Part shown: positions 39,203-45,383 of the stretch, in pieces
Layout: each line of letters opens with the position of its first letter
Numbering within the stretch: position 1 is the stretch's first letter
Assembly: GCA_006738865.1 (NCBI GenBank)
Contig: AP019701.1
Coordinates: 921,001-985,000 of the forward strand
Reading direction: 5' to 3'
Origin: Allostella sp. ATCC 35155
Lineage (GTDB): Bacteria; Pseudomonadota; Alphaproteobacteria; ATCC43930; Allostellaceae
DNA length: 64,000 nt
The notes under the pieces: generated by a model
Databases searched by the model: none
What the model saw: the letters and a program-made list of their open reading frames with translations, nothing else
What the model was told of the DNA's origin: nothing
Position numbers and translations under genes: made by a program

Positions 39203-39544
39203 GACGAAACCTGTGATGGCGTGCGAGGCCCGGGGCAGCCGGGGCGCGATGGTCGAGACATGGGCCGCAATCCGCGGTCAGGGGAGGCCGGCCACAACAA
39301 TGCCTTAATGTCGACCGCATTCCATCGGAATCCACCCCTCCTATCATACCGGTGACAACAGGGGGCAGCCGCCCCGGAAAGGAGGAAGGGAGCCCGGCTT
39401 TCAATCGCACGATCATGCGGGATCGAATTCGCCCGTCCTGCGTTGCACTATGCGGACGGCGTGAATAAGGCGCCTGCAGGCCCACCCCAGGTACCAATAA
39501 TCCGGGGACGCAATCGTGATCGATTCGAAGACGGGAGCCAGTCG
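39203..39544. other. Spacer between terB-like gene and nepR
   Basis: 342 bases without a supported gene. It holds a GGGGGC/GCCCC short inverted repeat near 39361, and an imperfect EcfG-type promoter at 39420-39444. An upstream in-frame TTG at 39443 could extend nepR but has no ribosome site. The phyR gene often found here in other alphaproteobacteria is absent. Confidence 0.6.
39420..39444 (+). promoter_or_regulatory. Possible EcfG promoter of nepR-ecfG
   Basis: GGATC-N16-CGTT, one mismatch from the GGAAC-N16-CGTT consensus, about 100 bases before the nepR start. Autoregulation of nepR-ecfG is usual in this class. Confidence 0.45.
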
Positions 39545-39820
39545 GTGGCCGACCAGAAGAAGACGCAGCGGACAAGCTCGGGCGACGCCGCCCGCGACAC
39601 GGGCCGGTCCGAGCGGCATTTCTTCGACGAGTGGGTCGACCGGCGCTTGAAGACGATGCACGACGCGGTGCTCGACGAGAAAATTCCGGACGACATGATG
39701 CGGATGCTTCTCGGCGATGCCCCGCCAGAACCGATCAATTCAGAGCGAGGGACGAGCGATGAGCCGAACCGAGCCCCAAGCCAGGGCAAATCCCATGCGG
39801 ACCGCGACCGCAGCCAGTGA
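39545..39820 (+). CDS. nepR: General stress response anti-sigma factor NepR
   Basis: 91 residues from a GTG seven bases after GGGAG. The NepR core is the helix pair in WVDRRLKTMHDAVLDEKIPD and DMMRMLLGD. NepR holds EcfG inactive until phosphorylated PhyR pulls it away. The tail after residue ~60 is hydrophilic and overlaps the first 62 bases of ecfG in another frame. Identification rests on the core motif plus the adjacent sigma factor. Confidence 0.85.
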   Translation: MADQKKTQRTSSGDAARDTGRSERHFFDEWVDRRLKTMHDAVLDEKIPDDMMRMLLGDAPPEPINSERGTSDEPNRAPSQGKSHADRDRSQ

Positions 39821-40415
39821 GCGCGCCGCCGGCGCCGTGCCGGTCACCGCCTATCGCGGCGATTTCCGCCAGGGCATCCTGCTCTGCCTGCCGCAGATGC
39901 GTGCGTTCGCGCGGGTTCTGACCGGGGCGCGCGACCGCGCCGACGACCTGGTTCAGGACGCCATGGCGCGGGCCCTCGCGGCCGAGCACCGCTTCGAGCA
40001 GGGCACGAACATCCGGGCCTGGCTGATGACGATCCTGCGCAACCAGTGGATCAGCGAACTGCGCACGGCGCGCCGCCGCCGCACCGAGGAACTGACGCCG
40101 GACCTCGCGTCGCTGCCGGCGGCCCAGCTGCCGAGCGTGGCCCTCGCCGAACTGGGGCGCGCCATGGAGAAACTGTCGCCCTCGCACCGCGAAGTGCTGA
40201 TGCTGGTCGCCGCCTCGGGCCTCGACCATGAGGAGGCCGCGCAGATCTGCGGGTGCGCAGTCGGCACCATCAAGAGCCGGCTCAACCGGGCGCGGAACCA
40301 TCTGCACGAGTTGCTGGAGGGCCCGGAGGCGGGTGCCCGCGGCAAGCCGGAGGAGCATGACGCGGTGCCGCGGCGCGCCCGGCCGGATGCCGAGGCGGGT
40401 CTGCTTCACGCCTGA
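39759..40415 (+). CDS. ecfG: General stress response sigma factor EcfG
   Basis: 218 residues; ECF sigma factor of the ECF15 group. Region 2 is MRAFARVLTGARDRADDLVQ (core and -10 contact), then IRAWLMTILRNQW. Region 4 is LSPSHREVLMLVAASGLDHE, AAQICGCAVGTIKSRLNRAR. The ATG follows GCGAGGGA. The C-terminal ~30 residues are basic and probably disordered. With NepR it should drive the GGAAC/CGTT promoters found just downstream in this window. Confidence 0.9.
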   Translation: MSRTEPQARANPMRTATAASERAAGAVPVTAYRGDFRQGILLCLPQMRAFARVLTGARDRADDLVQDAMARALAAEHRFEQGTNIRAWLMTILRNQWISELRTARRRRTEELTPDLASLPAAQLPSVALAELGRAMEKLSPSHREVLMLVAASGLDHEEAAQICGCAVGTIKSRLNRARNHLHELLEGPEAGARGKPEEHDAVPRRARPDAEAGLLHA

Positions 40416-40446
40416 CCCGGACTTCCGCGACATCTTGGACTTCCAG

Positions 40447-40475
40447 GGGCGTCGGCCGTAAGGCCGGCGCCCTTT
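40447..40475 (+). terminator. Rho-independent terminator after ecfG
   Basis: An 11-bp stem with one G-T pair (GGGCGTCGGCC, loop GTAA) followed by TTTCGCT, 31 bases after the stop. Confidence 0.8.
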
Positions 40476-40589
40476 CGCTGTCTGCGCGCGGGTTGCCGAC
40501 AGCGGCCCGCCGGTCGTATGTCATCCCCGCCCCGCGGGTCGCCGGTTCGACCGCCCCCGCCGGGGACGGCGGACAGGGTGAGGGCGCGG

Positions 40590-41873
40590 ATGGGTGCGAT
40601 CGTGGAGATGGGGGCCGCCGACCTGGAGCGGCGGCTGGCCCAGGTGCAGGCGGAGTACGAGGCGTTCCGGGCGCGGGGGCTGAAGCTCGACATGACGCGC
40701 GGCAAGCCTGCGGCCGATCAACTCGATCTCGCCGCCGGTATGCTGGCGCTGCCCGGCAACGGCGACCATTTCACCGATGCGGGCGAGGATGCCCGCAACT
40801 ATGGCGGCCTCCAGGGGCTGCCCGAGGCGCGGGCGCTCTTTTCGCCGATGATGGGCGCCGACCCTGCGCGCATCGTCGTCGGCGACAATTCGAGCCTCGC
40901 GCTGATGCATGACTGCATCGTCTGGGCCATGCTCAAGGGCGTGCCGGGGTCGCCGCGGCCATGGTCGAAGGAACCGGCTCCGGCCTTCATCTGTCCGGTG
41001 CCGGGCTATGACCGCCACTTCGCGCTCTGCGAGGAGTACGGCATCCGCATGCTGCCGGTGCCGCTGACGGGGGAGGGGCCGGACATGGCCGCCGTCGAGG
41101 CGCTCGCCGCCGACCCCGCCGTCAAGGGCATGTGGTGCGTGCCGAAATATTCCAACCCCAGCGGCGAGGTCTATTCGGACGCCGTCGTCCGCCGCCTCGC
41201 GGAAATGCCGACCGGGGCGCCGGACTTCCGGCTGTTCTGGGACAACGCCTATGCGGTCCATCATCTGACCGCGGATCGGCGGCCGATCGCCGACATCCTC
41301 GATCTGTCGCGGGCGGCCGGCCATCCCGATCGCCCCTTCCTGTTCGCCTCGACCTCGAAGATCACGCTGGCCGGGGCAGGGCTGGCGCTGTTCGCCTCTT
41401 CGGAGGCCAATGTCCGTTGGTACCTCGCGCGGGCGGGCAAGCGCACCATCGGTCCGGACAAGCTGAACCAGATCCGGCACGTCCGCTTCCTGCGCGACCA
41501 TGCGGGGCTGGAGCGCCACATGGACGGCCATCGCCGGCTGCTGGCGCCCAAGTTCGCCGCGGTCGACCAGGCCCTGCATGCGCGGCTGGAAGGCAGCGGT
41601 GCGGCCCGCTGGACCAAGCCGGCCGGCGGCTATTTCGTCACCGTCGATGCGATGGACGGGACGGCGCGGCGGGTGGTGGAACTGGCCCGACAGGCCGGCA
41701 TGGCCCTGACGCCGGCCGGCGCGACATCGCCCTATGGCAGCGATCCGCACGACCGGACGCTGCGCCTGGCGCCGACCTATCCAGCGCTCGACGAGGTGCG
41801 CGTCGCTTCGGAGGGCATCGCGCTCTGTATTCTCCTGGCCGCCCTCGAACGGCGGCGCGCCGAACTGGGCTGA
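40590..41873 (+). CDS. PLP aminotransferase, MocR-type aspartate aminotransferase group
   Basis: 427 residues. LKLDMTRGKPAADQLDLAAG and DARNYGGLQGLPEARALF, then VVGDNSSLALMHD, match Aminotran_MocR (PF12897), a branch of fold-type I aspartate aminotransferases. The cofactor lysine is in FLFASTSKITLAGAGLALF, and NPSGEVYSD and FWDNAYAVHH are PLP-site motifs. It is likely aspartate/2-oxoglutarate transamination in the cytoplasm; substrate range is inference. The ATG at 40590 fits the family start. Confidence 0.87.
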   Translation: MGAIVEMGAADLERRLAQVQAEYEAFRARGLKLDMTRGKPAADQLDLAAGMLALPGNGDHFTDAGEDARNYGGLQGLPEARALFSPMMGADPARIVVGDNSSLALMHDCIVWAMLKGVPGSPRPWSKEPAPAFICPVPGYDRHFALCEEYGIRMLPVPLTGEGPDMAAVEALAADPAVKGMWCVPKYSNPSGEVYSDAVVRRLAEMPTGAPDFRLFWDNAYAVHHLTADRRPIADILDLSRAAGHPDRPFLFASTSKITLAGAGLALFASSEANVRWYLARAGKRTIGPDKLNQIRHVRFLRDHAGLERHMDGHRRLLAPKFAAVDQALHARLEGSGAARWTKPAGGYFVTVDAMDGTARRVVELARQAGMALTPAGATSPYGSDPHDRTLRLAPTYPALDEVRVASEGIALCILLAALERRRAELG

Positions 41874-41880
41874 CGCGGAA

Positions 41881-41906
41881 AAGGGGCGCCGTCGCCGGCG
41901 CCCCTT
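41881..41906. terminator. Bidirectional terminator
   Basis: A 10-bp perfect stem (AAGGGGCGCC, loop of six) between convergent genes. On the minus strand it is followed by TTCCGC after the stem's own Ts; on the plus strand the run is C-rich, so it works best for the PRC-barrel gene. Confidence 0.65.
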
Positions 41907-41932
41907 CCCCGATCATCTGAGCTGGCGAGGGG

Positions 41933-42385
41933 TTAGCCCTTGTATTCGGGCTGCTCCTTCAGCTGCTCCTTGGTGACGTTGTAGGTGATCGTGCGATCCG
42001 GGCCGAACGAGAGTTCGTTCCACGGCACCGCCACCTTGCGGTCGCCGATGCCGAGGAAGCCGCCGACCGACAGCACCGCCATCACCACCTGGTCCTTTTC
42101 GCGGACCACGAGGTCGTCGACCGAACCGACGTTCTCGCCGGACGAGTTCGTGACCTTCGTGCCGATGATCTTGCTGACCCGCATGCCGGTCGTGGGGTTG
42201 CCGTCGTCCTTGCGGGCGGTGGGCATGGCGTCCATGCGGGGAGCGGGCGCCGTGGCCGCCGGCGGGGTCATCGGCGTCGTCGCCGCCGGACGGTCCGCGG
42301 GGGCCGGGGTCGTCGTCTGCGCCAGCGTCGGGGCTGCGGCAAGGGCTCCGGCCGTCGCCAGAATCGCGATCATGGAACTGCGCAT
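41933..42385 (-). CDS. Secreted PRC-barrel domain protein
   Basis: 150 residues. A Sec signal (MRSSMIAILATAGALAAAPT, cleavage near LAQ-TTT) is followed by a Pro/Ala/Thr linker and a PRC-barrel at about 70-140: MRVSKIIGTKV, GENVGSVDDLVV, MAVLSVGGFLGIGDRKVAVP. PRC barrels are small beta folds found in RNA-processing and stress proteins; periplasmic ones have no defined role. AGGAGG lies before the ATG. An EcfG-type promoter sits 100 bases upstream, so it is likely stress-induced. Confidence 0.87.
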   Translation of the reverse strand: MRSSMIAILATAGALAAAPTLAQTTTPAPADRPAATTPMTPPAATAPAPRMDAMPTARKDDGNPTTGMRVSKIIGTKVTNSSGENVGSVDDLVVREKDQVVMAVLSVGGFLGIGDRKVAVPWNELSFGPDRTITYNVTKEQLKEQPEYKG

Positions 42386-42484
42386 CGAATCCTCCTGTGG
42401 AATGCAAAATCGGTATCCGGGTGGGCCGGCGCCCCTGTTCCCCGGTATGGGAAGGGGCCGGCCGCACTCTCCGATGGCCAGTAG

Positions 42485-42509
42485 AACCGGCCCTGGCAGG
42501 GAAAGTTCC
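42485..42509 (-). promoter_or_regulatory. EcfG-type promoter of the secreted PRC-barrel gene
   Basis: On the minus strand, GGAAC-N16-GGTT, one mismatch in the -10 element, 100 bases before the ATG. Confidence 0.6.
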
Positions 42510-42543
42510 TGGGCGGTGCTCGCCAATCTTTCGCCGGACAACG

Positions 42544-42568
42544 GGAACCGGACGCGTCGGACCGCGTT
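42544..42568 (+). promoter_or_regulatory. EcfG-type promoter of the DUF883 gene
   Basis: GGAAC-N16-CGTT, exact match to the alphaproteobacterial general stress consensus, 30 bases before the ATG at 42599. It is back to back with the promoter at 42485-42509. Confidence 0.8.
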
Positions 42569-42598
42569 CGCTTCGCGAGCATTGGCCAAGGAGACGTC

Positions 42599-42913
42599 AT
42601 GGCGAGAACCGATCGTGAAATCCGGCAGTTGAAGGGCGACGTGCAGTCGCTGCAGAGCGCGTTGTCTGCCGTCGCAGGCGAAATCGAGCAGTTCGGTGCC
42701 AGCACCGGCGCGGCCGGCGCGGCCCAGCTGGAGCAGGCGAAGCGAAAGCTCGAGGATCTGCGCGAGCAGATGGGAGACCTGTTCTCCGACCAGGTCGAGC
42801 GTGCGGAGGAAATGAGCGATCAGATGAAGCGCTCGGTGGCGGACAATCCGATGACCGCGCTCGCCGTCGCCTTCGCTGCCGGCGTCGCCGCTGCCATCCT
42901 GCTCCGGCGGTGA
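42599..42913 (+). CDS. DUF883 / YqjD-ElaB family membrane-anchored protein
   Basis: 104 residues: a long charged coiled-coil-like helix (about 5-80) and a C-terminal membrane anchor (MTALAVAFAAGVAAAILLRR) after the conserved DNPM. E. coli YqjD and ElaB of this type bind ribosomes at the membrane in stationary phase under RpoS; here an EcfG promoter takes that place. AAGGAG precedes the ATG. Its stop overlaps the next gene's ATG by one base. Confidence 0.88.
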   Translation: MARTDREIRQLKGDVQSLQSALSAVAGEIEQFGASTGAAGAAQLEQAKRKLEDLREQMGDLFSDQVERAEEMSDQMKRSVADNPMTALAVAFAAGVAAAILLRR

Positions 42914-43323
42914 TGAACGCCCTGTTCCGCCTGCTGGCGTTCGGAGGCTTCGCCGCCTCCGTGCGCCGGCGGGCCAGGGTGGCGGGACTGCAGGCCGCAT
43001 TCGCGGTGGCGGCGCTGATTCCGGCCGCGGTCGGCGCCGGCTTTCTGACGATCGCCCTCTATCAGTGGCTGCGATGGCATTTCGTGGCGCCCGTCGCCTC
43101 CGCGATCCTCGGTGGGGGCTTCGTCGGCGTGGCGCTGCTGGTCGCGCTCGTCGGCTACATTGCGCTGCGTCGCGAGCGCCGGCCGGCTCCGCCATCCCTG
43201 GACCATACGGCCGGGCTGGCGGCGCTGGGGCCGGTCGCGGCCGCGGCCTCGCGCATTCCGCCGGCCGTCCTGGCGGCGGCGGTGGCCGGCTTCGTCTACG
43301 GAATGCGCGGCAAGTCCAAGTAG
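42913..43323 (+). CDS. Membrane protein of the YqjE / holin-superfamily type
   Basis: 136 residues from the ATG at 42913 (a GTG three bases earlier would give a GTGA overlap). Two strong membrane helices lie at about 24-50 and 58-85, with a third weaker one at ~110-128 before MRGKSK. The order DUF883 then this gene mirrors E. coli yqjD-yqjE. It is part of the same stress transcript. Confidence 0.75.
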   Translation: MNALFRLLAFGGFAASVRRRARVAGLQAAFAVAALIPAAVGAGFLTIALYQWLRWHFVAPVASAILGGGFVGVALLVALVGYIALRRERRPAPPSLDHTAGLAALGPVAAAASRIPPAVLAAAVAGFVYGMRGKSK

Positions 43324-43426
43324 GGCGGCTGACCGCGCGTCGGCGCAGTTCGGCCGCCCTGGCGGTGGAGGCGACCGAAGGAGCGGCGCGAGACGCCGGC
43401 CCCCTCGACCGCTGGTCCCGGCCCCG

Positions 43427-43804
43427 TCACATCCAGTAGGGCGGCACCCGATAATAGTCGTGCACCTTGCGGCCCCAGACGGGGTCGTCATAGTCCGGCG
43501 TGTCGCTCACGCCGTAGGAGGGGGCCTCCTCGAGCTGCCGCTTGTCGAGATCGACGACATAGCCGGCCTGGCCGCGATGGTAGGTGAGGATGCTCCACGG
43601 CAGCGGATGGTACTTCTCGCCGATGCCGAGGAAGCCTCCGAACGACATCACCGCGTAGGCGACCTTGCCGCTCGTCTTGTCGATCATCACGGTCTTGATC
43701 GCGCCGAGATGGTCGCCCGTGCGGTTGTAGACGGCCGTGCCCTCGACGCGGTCGGCGGCGATGAGTGCGCCGCGACCCTCGGGTGTGGTGGCGTCCTGCT
43801 CCAT
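43427..43804 (-). CDS. Cytoplasmic PRC-barrel domain protein
   Basis: 125 residues without a signal peptide. The PRC barrel spans about 15-85: VEGTAVYNRTGDHLGAIKTV, SGKVAYAVMSFGGFLGIGEK, YHPLPWSILTY. The tail PDYDDPVWGRKVHDYYRVPP is typical of a common alphaproteobacterial PRC group. A strong AAGGAGAGAAG ribosome site precedes the ATG. A perfect EcfG promoter lies 75 bases upstream. Confidence 0.88.
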   Translation of the reverse strand: MEQDATTPEGRGALIAADRVEGTAVYNRTGDHLGAIKTVMIDKTSGKVAYAVMSFGGFLGIGEKYHPLPWSILTYHRGQAGYVVDLDKRQLEEAPSYGVSDTPDYDDPVWGRKVHDYYRVPPYWM

Positions 43805-43878
43805 CTTCTCTCCTTTTGCTGCCGGGAATGCCGCGGAGGCGGCAGCGCCGCCCCGGTGTCCTTCCCCGATCCCGGTTC

Positions 43879-43903
43879 AACGACACCCGCCGGCCGGAGT
43901 TCC
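43879..43903 (-). promoter_or_regulatory. EcfG-type promoter of the PRC-barrel gene
   Basis: On the minus strand, an exact GGAAC-N16-CGTT (plus strand AACG at 43879, GTTCC at 43899), 75 bases before the ATG at 43804. Confidence 0.8.
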
Positions 43904-43925
43904 GCAGGTTCCGGACGGTCTCTGC

Positions 43926-43950
43926 GGAACCGAAGTCCCGCCGCGGCGTT
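43926..43950 (+). promoter_or_regulatory. EcfG-type promoter of the DUF1328 gene
   Basis: Exact GGAAC-N16-CGTT, 74 bases before the ATG at 44025 and only 22 bases from the opposed promoter at 43879-43903. Confidence 0.8.
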
Positions 43951-44024
43951 GAGCGGGCAATCGCGAGGCGCGATGGCGGGACCGCCCGCCCGACCTCTGA
44001 TCCCGACCAATGGAGGCCCGATCG

Positions 44025-44189
44025 ATGCTCTACTATGCCCTGGTGTTTCTCGTCGTCGCGCTGATCGCGGGCGTTCTGGGCTTTGGCGGCGTCGCGGCCG
44101 TCTCGACCGATATTGCCCAGATCCTGTTCGTCATCTTCCTGATCGGCTTCGTGGTCACGCTGCTCGTCGGTGTGTTCCGGCGCCGATAG
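44025..44189 (+). CDS. DUF1328 small membrane protein
   Basis: 54 residues: [20 protein letters not shown], then [12 protein letters not shown], a second helix [17 protein letters not shown] and a basic end RRR. This is the DUF1328 (YtjA-like) family of two-helix inner-membrane proteins, commonly under stress sigma factors and of unknown action. TGGAGG lies eight bases before the ATG. It is too short for many gene finders. Confidence 0.9.
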   Translation: MLYYALVFLVVALIAGVLGFGGVAAVSTDIAQILFVIFLIGFVVTLLVGVFRRR

Positions 44190-44229
44190 GCGGCCGGAAC
44201 CCCATCTGCACAGCAGGAGATTGCCTGTC

Positions 44230-44403
44230 ATGCCCAACATGAATCCCACCCCGAAGGAGGAACGCGAGGCCAGCGGCCACGACCTCAACCCCACCGCAGC
44301 GCGCCAGGGCAAGGAACTGCACCGCGTGCGCTATGTGCTGGGCGCCTCGCTGACGGCGGTCGTCATCGCGCTCGGGATCGTGCTGTTCGTCTTCGTTCTC
44401 TGA
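44230..44403 (+). CDS. Small single-helix membrane protein
   Basis: 57 residues: a hydrophilic N-terminal half (MPNMNPTPKEEREASGHDLN) and one C-terminal membrane helix (about 35-56, ending LFVFVL). AGGAGA precedes the ATG. It follows the DUF1328 gene by 40 bases under the same EcfG promoter and is closed by a strong terminator. No family is recognised; tail-anchored stress protein is inference. Confidence 0.7.
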   Translation: MPNMNPTPKEEREASGHDLNPTAARQGKELHRVRYVLGASLTAVVIALGIVLFVFVL

Positions 44404-44430
44404 GCGGACGGCCCGACCGAGCCCACGGAG

Positions 44431-44462
44431 AAAGGGCCTCCCGCGCCAGCGGGAGGCCCTTT
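44431..44462 (+). terminator. Strong Rho-independent terminator
   Basis: A 14-bp perfect stem (AAAGGGCCTCCCGC, loop GCCA) running into TTTTCGTTT. The reverse reading has an A-rich lead, so it may also stop the convergent gene at 44487. Confidence 0.92.
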
Positions 44463-44486
44463 TCGTTTCGACGGCGAAGTGCCGCT

Positions 44487-44789
44487 TCAGCTGCCGGTCT
44501 TTGTCGGTGCTTCGTGATCGCCGTCGGCGCCCAGCGTCGACAGCGCCGCCTGCACCAGGCGCAACTGATCGCCGGTGCGGTCGCTGCCCTCGGGCGGCAT
44601 GTTCTCCTCCGTTGCGACCATCAGCAGGCGCAGGTCGGTGTCCCACTGGCGGAGCAGCGCGATCTTCTGGTCGCGATCGAGTTCGGGCGCGGTCAGTACC
44701 GCCTCGGGCGAGGCGAAATGCTTGGCGACGTCCGTCATCGCCGCGGTGAAGGTAGGTCGGTCACCCGACGGGGACTTGGCAGCGTTCAT
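44487..44789 (-). CDS. Small acidic helical protein of the stress island
   Basis: 100 residues, ATG preceded by GGAGGAGCGCC. The core FASPEAVLTAPELDRDQKIA, LLRQWDTDLRLLMVATEENM is predicted helical and charged. Proteins with this pattern recur near alphaproteobacterial stress genes, but no name or activity can be given from sequence. It lies 17 bases behind the 23-residue ORF, in the same direction and behind the same EcfG-type promoter. Confidence 0.75.
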   Translation of the reverse strand: MNAAKSPSGDRPTFTAAMTDVAKHFASPEAVLTAPELDRDQKIALLRQWDTDLRLLMVATEENMPPEGSDRTGDQLRLVQAALSTLGADGDHEAPTKTGS

Positions 44790-44806
44790 GGTGGCGCTCC
44801 TCCAGC

Positions 44807-44878
44807 TCAAGTGAACAGCCAGATCAGGAAGATGATCGGGAGCGGGATGCCGGGCGGCCACAACAGGATTCGTCGCAT
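44807..44878 (-). CDS. Possible 23-residue membrane microprotein
   Basis: MRRILLWPPGIPLPIIFLIW then LFT: two Arg at the start, then one hydrophobic helix broken by prolines. The ribosome site is poor (GACGA). Support comes from position: an EcfG-type promoter 45 bases upstream, a real gene 17 bases downstream, and an Arg-Arg/hydrophobic composition seen in small stress membrane peptides. Confidence 0.5.
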   Translation of the reverse strand: MRRILLWPPGIPLPIIFLIWLFT

Positions 44879-44923
44879 TCGTCTGCATGTGTGGGCGCCC
44901 GGCGCCTCGCGAACGACCGCTAG

Positions 44924-44949
44924 AACGGCCGCTCCGTCGCCCCCGTTCC
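44924..44949 (-). promoter_or_regulatory. EcfG-type promoter for the 44.5-44.9 kb genes
   Basis: On the minus strand, GGAAC-N17-CGTT (plus strand AACG at 44924, GTTCC at 44945). Confidence 0.72.
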
Positions 44950-44973
44950 ACGGCTGCCGTGGCCGTACCAGCG

Positions 44974-44999
44974 GGAACCGACGCATGGCGGCCGGCGTT
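44974..44999 (+). promoter_or_regulatory. EcfG-type promoter of the CsbD gene
   Basis: GGAAC-N17-CGTT, 41 bases before the ATG at 45041 and 24 bases from the opposed promoter. Confidence 0.75.
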
Positions 45000-45040
45000 G
45001 CTGATGTGTCACCGGTCCAGACATTCGAAGGAGACGCAAA

Positions 45041-45244
45041 ATGAATTGGGATCAGATCGCCGGCAACTGGAAGCAGGCCAAGGGCAAGGTCAAGGAACAG
45101 TGGGGCAAGCTGACCGACGACCAGCTCGACGTCATCGACGGCAAGCGCGACCAGCTCGTCGGCCGCGTCCAGGAGGCCTACGGCATCGAGCGCGAGCGCG
45201 CCGAGGAGCAGGTCAGCGAATGGGAGCGCCGCAGCAACTGGTAA
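45041..45244 (+). CDS. CsbD family stress protein
   Basis: 67 residues, strongly charged helix bundle: MNWDQIAGNWKQAKGKVKEQ then WGKLTDDQLDVIDGKRDQLV and YGIERERAEEQVSEW. CsbD proteins are abundant general-stress proteins (SigB in Bacillus, EcfG in alphaproteobacteria) of unknown action. GAAGGAGACGC precedes the ATG. Confidence 0.95.
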   Translation: MNWDQIAGNWKQAKGKVKEQWGKLTDDQLDVIDGKRDQLVGRVQEAYGIERERAEEQVSEWERRSNW

Positions 45245-45273
45245 CGTTGCCGCAGCGCATCCGCAGGTGAAAG

Positions 45274-45306
45274 CGGGGCCGGTTCCGAAGGGGGCCGGCC
45301 CCGTTT
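45274..45306 (+). terminator. Rho-independent terminator after csbD
   Basis: A 9-bp stem (CGGGGCCGG / CCGGCCCCG) with a 12-base loop, followed by TTTCGCT. Confidence 0.75.
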
Positions 45307-45383
45307 CGCTGTGCGTCCGGAGCGGCTAGGTTGGCCCGGCTCGACTATCCCAATCCGCTCGACTGCCCCACCCCGGAGGAACC

